Source: Pseudomonas graminis (GTDB lineage: Bacteria > Pseudomonadota > Gammaproteobacteria > Pseudomonadales > Pseudomonadaceae). Taken from it: a stretch of DNA of 64,000 bases. The position numbers and the translations under genes are program-made. The DNA is taken from contig NZ_FOHW01000001.1 of assembly GCF_900111735.1 (NCBI RefSeq), positions 299,312 to 363,311 on the forward strand, given 5' to 3'. Under the pieces are notes generated by a model. The model was not told the DNA's origin. It ran no database searches and saw nothing but the letters and a program-made list of their open reading frames with translations. Shown here one piece after another: positions 35,427 to 43,428 of this stretch. How positions within the stretch are numbered: position 1 is the first letter of the stretch; each line of letters opens with the position of its first letter.

Positions 35427-36125
35427 ATGTTACGTAGCATGCGAGACCTTGAAGGTTTCACCCTCGTCGCGATCGACGGTGACATCGGTGATGTCAGCGA
35501 CTTTTATTTCGACAACGAAGCCTGGGTGATCAGGTACCTGGTGGTCGAGACCGGGTCCTGGCTATTCGGCGGCCAGGTGCTGATTTCACCGTTTTCCATC
35601 GGACTGCCTGATTGGGCATCACGCCGGTTGCCCATTAACGTTGAAAAGCAGGGGGGCACGGACATTCTTGAATCCGAACATAATCGGCGCGCCATCGCAG
35701 CCGCTGAACATCGGCCGGCGGTCGAGAGTTGGGCCATCGCGGCCCCGACGCAGGAGCCAACCGACGATCAAAGCCTGCGCAGTTGCCGGGCGCTGATCGG
35801 CTGTCACATCAAAGCCACAGACGGTGACATCGGCCATGTCGATGACGTGCTGATCAACGAAGACACCTGGGCGATTCAGTACCTGGTGGTCAACACCAGC
35901 CATTGGTGGCATGGACACAAGGTGCTGATCGCGCCAGAGTGGATCGCCGAGGTGTCGTGGCCGGACAGGATCGTCGCGGTGGACCTCGAACAGGCCGCCG
36001 TCAGGAAATCCCCTCATTACGAATCCACCCAGCAGTTGAATCGCGAGCGCGAAGAGGCGCTGTATGAGCACTATGGGCGGGTTGCGTACTGGCGAATCGA
36101 CGCAGTCATTGCACAGGTCGGATGA
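35427..36125 (+). CDS. Double PRC-barrel domain protein
   Basis: 232 aa. Two PRC-barrel units are visible: residues ~3-75 (MRDLEGFTLVAIDGDIGDVSDFYFDNEAWVIRYLVVETG) and ~120-190 (LIGCHIKATDGDIGHVDDVLINEDTWAIQYLVVNTSHWWHGHKVLI). No signal peptide is present. Proteins of this shape are often stress-linked, with no known reaction. GGA precedes the start. The next gene starts 40 bp on, and the two may be cotranscribed. Confidence 0.8.
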   Translation: MLRSMRDLEGFTLVAIDGDIGDVSDFYFDNEAWVIRYLVVETGSWLFGGQVLISPFSIGLPDWASRRLPINVEKQGGTDILESEHNRRAIAAAEHRPAVESWAIAAPTQEPTDDQSLRSCRALIGCHIKATDGDIGHVDDVLINEDTWAIQYLVVNTSHWWHGHKVLIAPEWIAEVSWPDRIVAVDLEQAAVRKSPHYESTQQLNREREEALYEHYGRVAYWRIDAVIAQVG

Positions 36126-36164
36126 CAACGACCCCAGGAAAACCTACAGCCACGGGAACGTTTG

Positions 36165-36926
36165 ATGGCGATCAGATACATCCGCAGCCTGACCGGCAGA
36201 AGACGCACCCCGGACGCCAACCGGCAGCTGGGACTAGCCCTGGCGTTTGTGGCCGGCGCCATCAACGCCGGGGGCTTTCTGGCGGTTCAGCAGTACACGT
36301 CGCACATGACCGGCATCGTCTCTTCAATGGCCGACAACGCAGTGCTGGGTGCATACGACCTGCTGCTTCGCGGGGCCAGCGCCCTGCTGTCTTTCATGGC
36401 AGGCGCCGCCTGTTCGGCCATCATGGTCAACTACTCCCGCCGCAGACGCCTGCACAGCGCCTTCGCCCTGCCTCTGTTGTTCGAGGCGTTTTTGCTCCTG
36501 TGCTTCGGTTTTCTGGGTCCCAGGCTGGCGGCAGTGGACGGACTGGTCGTCTCCCTCACGGTCATGCTGCTGTGCTTCATCATGGGCCTGCAAAATGCCT
36601 TGATCACCAAGGTGTCCAAGGCCGAAATCAGAACGACCCACGTCACGGGCATCATCACTGATATCGGTATTGAACTCGGCAAGCTCTTCTATTGGAACGG
36701 CCCCACACCGCCCGGGCAACCACGCGTGCTGGCGAATCGGGGGCGCCTGAAACTATTGACCGCGCTGGCCTTGAGCTTTTTCGCCGGCGGTGTAGTGGGT
36801 GCGTACGGCTTTAAGCACGTGGGGTACACCGCTACCGTGCCCCTCTCCCTGGTGCTTGGCGTGCTGGCGGTCGTGCCTGCGCTGGACGATGTGCGCCGCT
36901 ATGTCCGCCGTGCAGGGCGCGGGTGA
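36165..36926 (+). CDS. DUF1275 (YoaK-like) inner-membrane protein
   Basis: 253 aa, with about six membrane helices. It shows the DUF1275 signature: FVAGAINAGGFLAVQQYTSHMTGIVSSMAD at the N-terminus, and CFIMGLQNALITKVSKAEIRTTHVTGIITDIGIELGKL in the middle. The function of this family is not settled. The ATG at 36165 is preferred over the TTG before it. Confidence 0.85.
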   Translation: MAIRYIRSLTGRRRTPDANRQLGLALAFVAGAINAGGFLAVQQYTSHMTGIVSSMADNAVLGAYDLLLRGASALLSFMAGAACSAIMVNYSRRRRLHSAFALPLLFEAFLLLCFGFLGPRLAAVDGLVVSLTVMLLCFIMGLQNALITKVSKAEIRTTHVTGIITDIGIELGKLFYWNGPTPPGQPRVLANRGRLKLLTALALSFFAGGVVGAYGFKHVGYTATVPLSLVLGVLAVVPALDDVRRYVRRAGRG

Positions 36927-37051
36927 CTTGTCGACAGAGGTTCGGAGAGCATCGACATGCCAAGCGAAGCACCCGAACGGTTGCCAACAACTTCTACAAG
37001 CGAGTACGCACGTCGTCCTGATCAAATAAAACAGTGCCAGTCTCGCCGAAC

Positions 37052-38089
37052 CTACAGCGAGCTCACCTCCGGATTCAACCGCTCAAGCACCTGCCTGCTA
37101 TTGCCGCCGCCGAACAGACTCATCAGGTCCATGACCCGGACCGGGTCTTTGGGGTCGACGCTCAGCTGGATGCCGTCATTTTTGCCTTTGAACAGTTTAA
37201 CCATCAGTTCGCAGCCATCACTGAGCATCGGGGCTTTTACCCGCATCCCGCTTTCACAGTTTTTCTGCCAGCTATCCAGGCTTTTCTCGAACCAGGCCTG
37301 GCGCTGTTTGTCCGCGCTGCCGGCAGTCGGGTCCAAAGGCGTGGCGTAGCGTTGTTCGAGCAATGCGCTACGTTTGACCATGCCCTTGTCCTTGAAACTG
37401 ACGTTCAATTCGCTCAATTCAGCTCGGGCGAATGCGGCCTGCATGCCTTGTGCTGCACCGCCGAGCAATCCATAGACGGCCATTTCACCATCGCGCTGCA
37501 AGTCGGTGATCGTACGGTGAAGGTCCTTGACGTTATCCATGCGATAGCTGGCGCTGAAGGTGAACAGGTCTGGCATGTCCACAAAGGTTTCACCCGTGGC
37601 AAGAGTGGCATCGTCATCCAGGTCCAGGAACAGCATGAGGTCGAACGGTTTGAGCTCGTTGCGGCCGCTGCTTAATAACGGGCCAAAATTATTCATGCCC
37701 CTTGAACCACCGCCCATCCCTATCAGGCCGGCCATTCCGCCCAGGTCCTGCAAGCTTTGCAAAGAGCTGTTGGAAGCCTGTATGCCGCTGGCTTCGATGC
37801 GCACACGACTGCGGCTATCATTGTTGATCAGGTCGGTCACGATGACTTTATCGGCGCGCAGACCGCCCGCCTTGCCCTCTCCAAACTCGACACCTTTGAT
37901 CACGACCTTGCCACCAAAGGGTGAGGAACTTACGGACGCCCAGCTGACGGTGCCATTGAGATGGTTGTCATACACGAAGTCATCCAGACGCTTCTGTGCC
38001 TGTTTGCTGGCATAGGCGCACAAGCCAAAGTAGCCCGCGGCGATTATCGCCACAGCCGCAGCGGGGATAAGCAGTTTTTTCTGGATCAT
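37052..38089 (-). CDS. Membrane-anchored envelope protein, unknown family
   Basis: 345 aa. An N-terminal anchor or signal (LLIPAAAVAIIAAGYFGLCAYA) is followed by a long beta-rich region: LNGTVSWASVSSSPFGGKVVIKGVEFGEGKAGGLRADKVIVTDL is reminiscent of AsmA/DUF945-like periplasmic proteins. It ends with a helical part containing two cysteines. It is the last of three genes whose coding regions overlap (its start overlaps the end of the 644-aa-frame gene). The function is unknown; a role in the cell envelope is inferred. Confidence 0.65.
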   Translation of the reverse strand: MIQKKLLIPAAAVAIIAAGYFGLCAYASKQAQKRLDDFVYDNHLNGTVSWASVSSSPFGGKVVIKGVEFGEGKAGGLRADKVIVTDLINNDSRSRVRIEASGIQASNSSLQSLQDLGGMAGLIGMGGGSRGMNNFGPLLSSGRNELKPFDLMLFLDLDDDATLATGETFVDMPDLFTFSASYRMDNVKDLHRTITDLQRDGEMAVYGLLGGAAQGMQAAFARAELSELNVSFKDKGMVKRSALLEQRYATPLDPTAGSADKQRQAWFEKSLDSWQKNCESGMRVKAPMLSDGCELMVKLFKGKNDGIQLSVDPKDPVRVMDLMSLFGGGNSRQVLERLNPEVSSL

Positions 38090-40005
38090 TGCACATCCCC
38101 CTGAATGTTCCGGTCAGGCCAGGCCTGCTTGAATACCTGGCGCGCCGCGTCGGGCGTCCAGTTGTCGTCACCCAATTGCATGCGCATTATTTTCAGTGGA
38201 TCACGCAAATCTGTGCAGCCGTCTTCGGTGCAGGCCTGGAGGTAGGTGACTGCCACGAGTGTCAACGGCAGGTCTTCGCTGTCTCGCTTGACCGGGTCCA
38301 CAGTGACCTCGCCTTTGGCCAGGAACCAGCCTTTCTCAGGCTTCAGGTTGTGGCCAACAATATTCAGTTGGGATTCGTAGGGATAATCGGTTTCCCAGCG
38401 CTCATCCGTCTTGCCGACTATGTGCACGATCTGGCTGTAAGCGGCTTTGCCGCCGGCCACCAGCCGCGCATAGCTTCCCCCGGAAGTGGGCGCGTAGCTG
38501 ACGTCGGACAGCAGTCGAGAGCGGATGTAGTTAGCGTCGCTGCTCTCGCTCTTCAACTGGGCAAATTGTTGAAGCTGGGTCTGGGCCTGATAGCCGGCCT
38601 GCTCAAGTTTTCTCTGCTCTTCGTACTGGCGCTGAAGGTCGGCCATGCGCTTTTCTTCGGCGGCTTGCGCTTCATGCCTGAACAGGTAGTTGTTGGCGTT
38701 TTGTGGGTTGAATTGCCAGCTTTTGGTGTTCCAGTTGCGGCTTATGTTGATCTCATAGAACCAGCTGTCGCGGTCATTCTTCAACAGGCCTTGGGGTACA
38801 TCCCGAACGCCGATGAAGCTGACGTTCTGGGTTTTTGGCTGGATCTGGTCCAGGGCGCCCAAGGCGGTGAATACAGTGGTTTTAATGGTTTCAAGCTGGC
38901 GAAAAAGCTCTTGGTTTTCGGTCAGAGCCACCAACGCCGGGCTGCGAGTATCCCAATAGCCACTCCAGCTGTAAGACGCTCGCAGCAAGTAATGTATGCC
39001 GCTGGCCGGGTCGCTGGTGAGCAGCATCAGGGCGTTTTTCTGGTTATCAAATCCTACGATCGGGAGTTGCGGCGCTTGTTTGTTGAACGGGATGCCTTGA
39101 TGAAAACTGCCCTCATATTCTTTCAGTTTCACGCCGTCTGCGCGCAGCAACACCACTCCCCCCTCACCGGCAGCGTAGCCGTCGGAACCGCAGCTTACAC
39201 CGGTGGATTTTGCACTCACGAAGCGAGTGTCACCGTCCGGCTTGTAGGTGGTACGAAACAGGCAACCGTTCTGGTCCTTGAGCTCGAAGAAAAAGGACGC
39301 GGCCTTGATCGCATCGGCCTCGCTCGGCGGTGTCCAGCCAGATACTGCAAAAGCCGGCGACACGGGAGTGATCGTTTTGGGCGCAGGGGACTGCGCAACG
39401 GGCGCCGACTCAGGCGGTTGTGGAACTGCAGCAACGGGTGCAGGAACAGGTGGCGGGACTGGGTCTGCAGCCACAATGGGTGCAGGAGCAGGCGGTGGTA
39501 CGGGATCTGCAGCCATAGCGGGGACAGGAGCAGCAGCAGGCGGCGGGGCTGGATCCGCCGCCGGTGCAGGAACAGGCGGCACAGGTGCCGGCCTTGGCTC
39601 GGAGACAGGCGCAGCGGCAACCTCGGCTACCGGCCCGGCCGGCACGTCGGCCACGACGACATGGCTGGACCATTCCTCCGCCTTGGCAGCCACCCCAGTG
39701 GCAGCCGGCTGGCCTTGGGCGTTGTAGCTTTTCCAGGTCACGGTGGCAGCACTCGGGCACTGGCTGACAAGCAGACCGCCGAGTTTGGGCAGCAGGCGCG
39801 CCACCGCCTCGTTGTCCGGTTTGCCTGCGAAGGCAAAACGCAGCGCCAGGGGATTTGTGCACCACGGCTGATTGTCGGCATGGTCCACGAATACCTCGAC
39901 GTTCTCGCCCTTGGAAAAGGCCAGCCGGTAGGCAGCAGCATGGGCATTCGGACACACGGCAAGGGCCAATAGGGTCAGTGGCAACAGTTTGCTTACGCTT
40001 TTCAT
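38086..40005 (-). CDS. Secreted/periplasmic protein with long Pro-Ala linker
   Basis: 639 aa from ATG 40005 with a signal peptide (MKSVSKLLPLTLLALAVCPNAHA). An N-terminal domain of ~110 residues precedes a Pro/Ala/Val-rich linker near residues 135-205 (repeats such as PVPPPAPAP and AADPVPPP). A larger domain follows with an R/E-rich coiled-coil (EEKRMADLQRQYEEQRKLEQAG) and a C-terminal part resembling DUF4852. The linker looks like a span across the periplasm or cell wall. Its ATG overlaps the stop of the lipoprotein gene (TGATG). Confidence 0.7.
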   Translation of the reverse strand: MKSVSKLLPLTLLALAVCPNAHAAAYRLAFSKGENVEVFVDHADNQPWCTNPLALRFAFAGKPDNEAVARLLPKLGGLLVSQCPSAATVTWKSYNAQGQPAATGVAAKAEEWSSHVVVADVPAGPVAEVAAAPVSEPRPAPVPPVPAPAADPAPPPAAAPVPAMAADPVPPPAPAPIVAADPVPPPVPAPVAAVPQPPESAPVAQSPAPKTITPVSPAFAVSGWTPPSEADAIKAASFFFELKDQNGCLFRTTYKPDGDTRFVSAKSTGVSCGSDGYAAGEGGVVLLRADGVKLKEYEGSFHQGIPFNKQAPQLPIVGFDNQKNALMLLTSDPASGIHYLLRASYSWSGYWDTRSPALVALTENQELFRQLETIKTTVFTALGALDQIQPKTQNVSFIGVRDVPQGLLKNDRDSWFYEINISRNWNTKSWQFNPQNANNYLFRHEAQAAEEKRMADLQRQYEEQRKLEQAGYQAQTQLQQFAQLKSESSDANYIRSRLLSDVSYAPTSGGSYARLVAGGKAAYSQIVHIVGKTDERWETDYPYESQLNIVGHNLKPEKGWFLAKGEVTVDPVKRDSEDLPLTLVAVTYLQACTEDGCTDLRDPLKIMRMQLGDDNWTPDAARQVFKQAWPDRNIQGDVQ

Positions 40006-40898
40006 CAAATCAGTTCCCAAGCGCCGTCACCCGCCTGGCAGGCCTTGACGGTTTGCTTCTCGGCCTGACTGTCCTTGGCTTTCACGTCGTAGGTGATGGT
40101 GCGACAGGTGGTTTGCGCGGTCAGTTTGTCTTCCACCGGTTTGGCATCGATGGCGTCAAGGTCGACGCCTTGTTTCGCCGCGCTGGCAGTGTCGAGGTTG
40201 TCCAGGTCAGTGGCGCTGTCGCCGGAGCCTTGGGTGGCAGCACTGCTGGCAACCGACATGGGCTTGGGCGCAACGGCTTCCACCAGTGGGGCATACACGT
40301 AGCCAACGGTCACGCCACGGCGGCCAACCATGATCCAGTCATTGTGGGTGCGGCCCATGGCGGTGAACGTCGAACTCGGCGGTAACCCACCCACTTTTTC
40401 GGCGCTGCTGTCCGGGGCGCTACGCAAGTTGGCCGACTTGATGGTGCGGTAGGGTTTATTGATCACGGTCATGTCGGTGACCGGCTGGATCTTCGGCAGG
40501 CGTTTTACCGCGACCTGCCGCGACTGCGTTTCGGTACTGACCGGGGTGATCTGCGCGCTGCTGCCGCTGTGGTTGGACTGCCAGGTAGCAGCCTGGCCGT
40601 CCTGGTTTCTATTGAGTACTTGCTGGGTTTGTGCAGCGAGGGCAAGACGGTCGGTTTCATCCATCTTCGCGCCGATGGTTTTGCCTAATAAGGCGCCGGC
40701 CAGGCCACCGATCAACATCGCTGCGGTTCGCCCCCCTCCCGCGCCGATGCGGCTACCAATCAGTACGCCAGCGGCGCCGCCGAGTACGGTGCCAATGTTT
40801 TCCTTGTTAGCCCAGTCGGTACCCGACGTGGCGCAACCGGATGAAAAACCAATGCTCAAAACGAGCAACGCGGCAGTGGTCTTTTTTGCCAAACCCAT
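40005..40898 (-). CDS. Glycine-zipper, SH3b-domain lipoprotein
   Basis: 297 aa. A lipoprotein signal peptide ends in LSIGFSSGC, giving lipid attachment at Cys22. A 17-kDa-antigen-type glycine zipper follows (VLGGAAGVLIGSRIGAGGG...IGGLAGALLGKTIGAKMD). Residues ~150-210 read as an SH3b domain (KSANLRSAPDSSAEKVGGLPPSSTFTAMGRTHNDWIMVG). It is the first gene of a three-gene unit. It is probably an outer-membrane lipoprotein that engages peptidoglycan; the partners are likely the two proteins encoded next. Confidence 0.8.
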   Translation of the reverse strand: MGLAKKTTAALLVLSIGFSSGCATSGTDWANKENIGTVLGGAAGVLIGSRIGAGGGRTAAMLIGGLAGALLGKTIGAKMDETDRLALAAQTQQVLNRNQDGQAATWQSNHSGSSAQITPVSTETQSRQVAVKRLPKIQPVTDMTVINKPYRTIKSANLRSAPDSSAEKVGGLPPSSTFTAMGRTHNDWIMVGRRGVTVGYVYAPLVEAVAPKPMSVASSAATQGSGDSATDLDNLDTASAAKQGVDLDAIDAKPVEDKLTAQTTCRTITYDVKAKDSQAEKQTVKACQAGDGAWELI

Positions 40899-41130
40899 CG
40901 CACAGTCCTCTGGAGTTAAGGAGAGATATGCAGGAATGAGTCAGCACGATGTAATCGTTGGTCGGCCTTCATCCCTGAAGAAGTGCGCGGATTACACACA
41001 AATTTGAAAAGAGTCACAACCGTTTTTATGGCTGACAGGCGGTTCTGGGGAATAACGGTGGCCTGCAGCTGGAGCAGGAGCCTTTACAACTGCATCAACC
41101 AACCGTTGCCCGTTGCCAGGCAACCCTTGC

Positions 41131-41153
41131 ATAGGTATAGGGGGTACACCTAT
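41131..41153. promoter_or_regulatory. DmeR/RcnR-type operator
   Basis: Nine-base arms ATAGGTATA and TACACCTAT (one mismatch as an inverted repeat) flank a GGGGG tract. A G-tract between inverted repeats is the operator layout of RcnR-type CsoR-family repressors. It lies 32 bp upstream of the dmeR-like gene and overlaps a plausible -10 region. Confidence 0.75.
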
Positions 41154-41184
41154 GCTGCGCTTCGTCTAGCCAGGGGCATATCCG

Positions 41185-41460
41185 ATGGGCCATATCGCAG
41201 CAAACAAAAACGATCTTCTCAAGCGGGTCAAACGCATCGCCGGACAACTCCAGGCCGTCGAACGTGCATTGGAGTCGGATCTCGACTGCGCCAAAACGCT
41301 GCACCTTGTTGCCGCCACGCGCGGGGCCCTCAACGGCTTGATGGAGGAAATCATTGAAGACCATGCGCGCGCGCATGTTGCGGATCCTGGTCTCAGCGAA
41401 GATGAGCGCAGCAAAGGTGTCGAAGAGCTGCTTGAAGCCATTCGTCGTTATTCCAAGTGA
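41185..41460 (+). CDS. dmeR: DmeR/RcnR-like Ni/Co-responsive repressor
   Basis: 91 aa, CsoR/RcnR family. Counting from Met1 gives H3, C35, H60 and H64, exactly the RcnR metal-site fingerprint for Ni(II)/Co(II), not the copper-type C-H-C. It is followed by a DmeF-type cation exporter with overlapping coding sequence (GTGA at 41457-41460). It should repress the pair in the absence of metal by binding the site at 41131-41153. Confidence 0.85.
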   Translation: MGHIAANKNDLLKRVKRIAGQLQAVERALESDLDCAKTLHLVAATRGALNGLMEEIIEDHARAHVADPGLSEDERSKGVEELLEAIRRYSK

Positions 41461-42422
41461 ACACATCCAGGCACTCGCTGATGAAAAGCACCCACGTTAA
41501 CTACCTGCACGATCACGTGTTCCTTGGCTCGGCGCACGATGAAAATGCCAGGCGTACGCTTTGGGTAGTGGCTCTGACGGTGGTCATGATGGTGGCTGAA
41601 ATCACCGCCGGGTATCTCACGGGCTCGATGGCGTTACTGGCCGATGGTTTTCACATGGCCACCCATGCCGGCGCATTGGGCATCGCGGCGGCGGCCTATG
41701 GATACGCCAAACGCAACGCATCCAGTCAGCGCTACAGTTTTGGAACAGGAAAGGTAGGAGATCTGGGCGGATTCGCGTCGGCGCTGATTCTCGGTATGGT
41801 TTCCCTGGGGATCGGCGTTGAGTCGGTGATGCGTCTCTTGCAGCCAACCGACGTTCAGTTCGGCACCGCTACGCTCATCGCGATTGCCGGGTTGATTGTC
41901 AACATCGTCAGCGCCCTGTTGCTGGGCCACGGGCACAGTCATGGACACGATCATGACCACGATCAGGACCAGGAGGGTCATGGCCATCACCATGCCCACC
42001 ATGGCAACGACAACAATTTAAGATCGGCCTATGTCCACGTCATCGCAGATGCGCTGACTTCGGTGCTGGCCATCGCTGCACTGCTCGCCGGTCGCTATCT
42101 GGGCTGGGTGTGGCTGGATCCGGCCATGGGCATCGTCGGCGCCATCGTTATCGCGCGCTGGGCCTGGACCTTGATGGGCGTCACCGCAGGTGTATTGCTG
42201 GATCAGACTGACGCACACGTTGCCGAGGAAATCCGCCAACTGGTTGAAGAACCGGGGGATGCCACGATCACCGATTTGCACGTCTGGCGGGTTGGACCCC
42301 AGGCCCATGCGGCCATCGTCAGCGTGCTTGGCGCAGCTACTGCGAACGCCGACAGCATTCGTGAACGTCTGCAGCCGGTCCATGAAGTCAGGCATCTGAC
42401 GGTCGAATTTCGGCCGGCCTGA
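41457..42422 (+). CDS. dmeF: DmeF-like Co/Ni cation-diffusion exporter
   Basis: About 321 aa, or 313 aa from the ATG at 41481. Six membrane helices are visible. Metal-site HxxxD-type motifs lie in LLADGFHMATHA and in HVIADALTSVLA. Between helices 4 and 5 is a His-rich cytosolic loop (HSHGHDHDHDQDQEGHGHHHAHHG). The N-terminal HDHVFLG...HDENARRTLWVV matches DmeF. It exports Co2+ and/or Ni2+ with proton exchange. It is coupled to the dmeR-like repressor gene. Confidence 0.85.
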   Translation: MNTSRHSLMKSTHVNYLHDHVFLGSAHDENARRTLWVVALTVVMMVAEITAGYLTGSMALLADGFHMATHAGALGIAAAAYGYAKRNASSQRYSFGTGKVGDLGGFASALILGMVSLGIGVESVMRLLQPTDVQFGTATLIAIAGLIVNIVSALLLGHGHSHGHDHDHDQDQEGHGHHHAHHGNDNNLRSAYVHVIADALTSVLAIAALLAGRYLGWVWLDPAMGIVGAIVIARWAWTLMGVTAGVLLDQTDAHVAEEIRQLVEEPGDATITDLHVWRVGPQAHAAIVSVLGAATANADSIRERLQPVHEVRHLTVEFRPA

Positions 42423-42457
42423 TGTAACGCCCCAGCCCTACTCCAAAGGAAATTGCG

Positions 42458-42814
42458 ATGCCACCCGGCAAACGTGAACTGGCGCGAATCGAACGCCGGT
42501 TAATAGCCGCGCTGACCGAAGCGTGCGAAACAGCGAAAGGTGAAATCAAAGGCTTCACCTGGCTGACCCACATGGCTGACCTCGACGCGTTGGCTGAAAC
42601 CCTGAAGGTGGTCTGGGTGTTCGAAACCCTCGCGGACAGAACGCTCGCTCAAGTTGAAGCGAAGGCGCGCATTTTCGAGCTGACGGCCACCGCGTTGAAT
42701 GACGCCGGCATCGACCTGAAACTCTCCGATCGCAATGTCCGCCTCGACTCTGAGGAGGAATGCCAGCGCACTCACAGTGGCAACTGGCAAAAGCGACTGG
42801 TTAAGGGGGACTGA
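42458..42814 (+). CDS. Small hypothetical protein
   Basis: 118 aa, soluble and helical, with no recognised domain. The N-terminus is basic (MPPGKRELARIERRL), and the middle reads GFTWLTHMADLDALAETLKVVWVFETL. It precedes a DUF1289 gene by 2 bp, so the two are probably translated from one message. The function is unknown. Confidence 0.6.
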   Translation: MPPGKRELARIERRLIAALTEACETAKGEIKGFTWLTHMADLDALAETLKVVWVFETLADRTLAQVEAKARIFELTATALNDAGIDLKLSDRNVRLDSEEECQRTHSGNWQKRLVKGD

Positions 42815-42816
42815 CG

Positions 42817-42987
42817 ATGGCCAAAGAAATCGAAAACCCCTGCATCTCTGTGTGCCAGCTCAGGGGTGATCTGTGTGTGAGTTGTGGCCGGACCAAGGAC
42901 GACATCAGAAAGTGGAAACGCATGAAGCGGCCTGAAAAAATGGCGGCGGTGCAAAGGGCGAGTGTGCGTTTGAAGGCGCTGAAATAG
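42817..42987 (+). CDS. DUF1289 Cys-rich small protein
   Basis: 56 aa. It starts MAKEIENPCISVCQL and carries four cysteines as CISVC...CVSC followed by GRTKDDIRKWKRM, which is the DUF1289 signature. A zinc- or Fe-S-binding role is usual guesswork for this family. The gene follows the 118-aa gene, with GGGGGA upstream. Confidence 0.8.
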   Translation: MAKEIENPCISVCQLRGDLCVSCGRTKDDIRKWKRMKRPEKMAAVQRASVRLKALK

Positions 42988-43007
42988 GCGCTGCCCTTAG
43001 TCACACA

Positions 43008-43190
43008 ACAAACCGGTTTACCAACCGGTTCAGGTTAACCGCCCGTTTTGACATTTCACCGCGAGCACTCGCCGTCTGGCTGGCTCCCGCCGCGCTCTGC
43101 GTTGCCAGCTCGCGAATACTGGCCAGATTGCGATCAACCTCGCGCGCGACATGCGACTGCTCCTCAGAGGCGGTGGCGATCAAGAGGACT
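43008..43190 (-). pseudogene. 3' fragment of a methyl-accepting chemotaxis protein
   Basis: The minus strand reads IATASEEQSHVAREVDRNLASIRELATQSAAG and on to LNRLVNRFVV, which is the C-terminal tip of an MCP signalling domain. Nothing upstream matches the missing ~500 residues. The join lies near 43180, just after the conserved Ile-Ala. The DNA beyond to 43428 carries no recognisable gene. Confidence 0.75.
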
Positions 43191-43428
43191 GACCGCAACC
43201 GCTATGTCACCGTGCCTCATCAACGGTTCGAGAAGAACAAGGTGATTGGAATAGACAACGGCACTGTTTTTTACCGGCGTATAAAGCGAGCGCTTTTCAT
43301 CACTCTCTGGAAAAGACTCACGGTTCGCCAGCGGATCGGTGAATCCCTAGCGATAGCCCGCGAGTTTTAAGGTGAATACGAGATTCCTGCTTTTCGTCAG
43401 TGGCTTATAGATTCAACACGCTATCGAC

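Noticed and set aside
38089..39972. 627-aa open frame on the + strand opposite the Pro-Ala linker gene
   Set aside because: It is an antisense shadow of a GC-rich gene that has a signal peptide and domain-like structure; the shadow has none.
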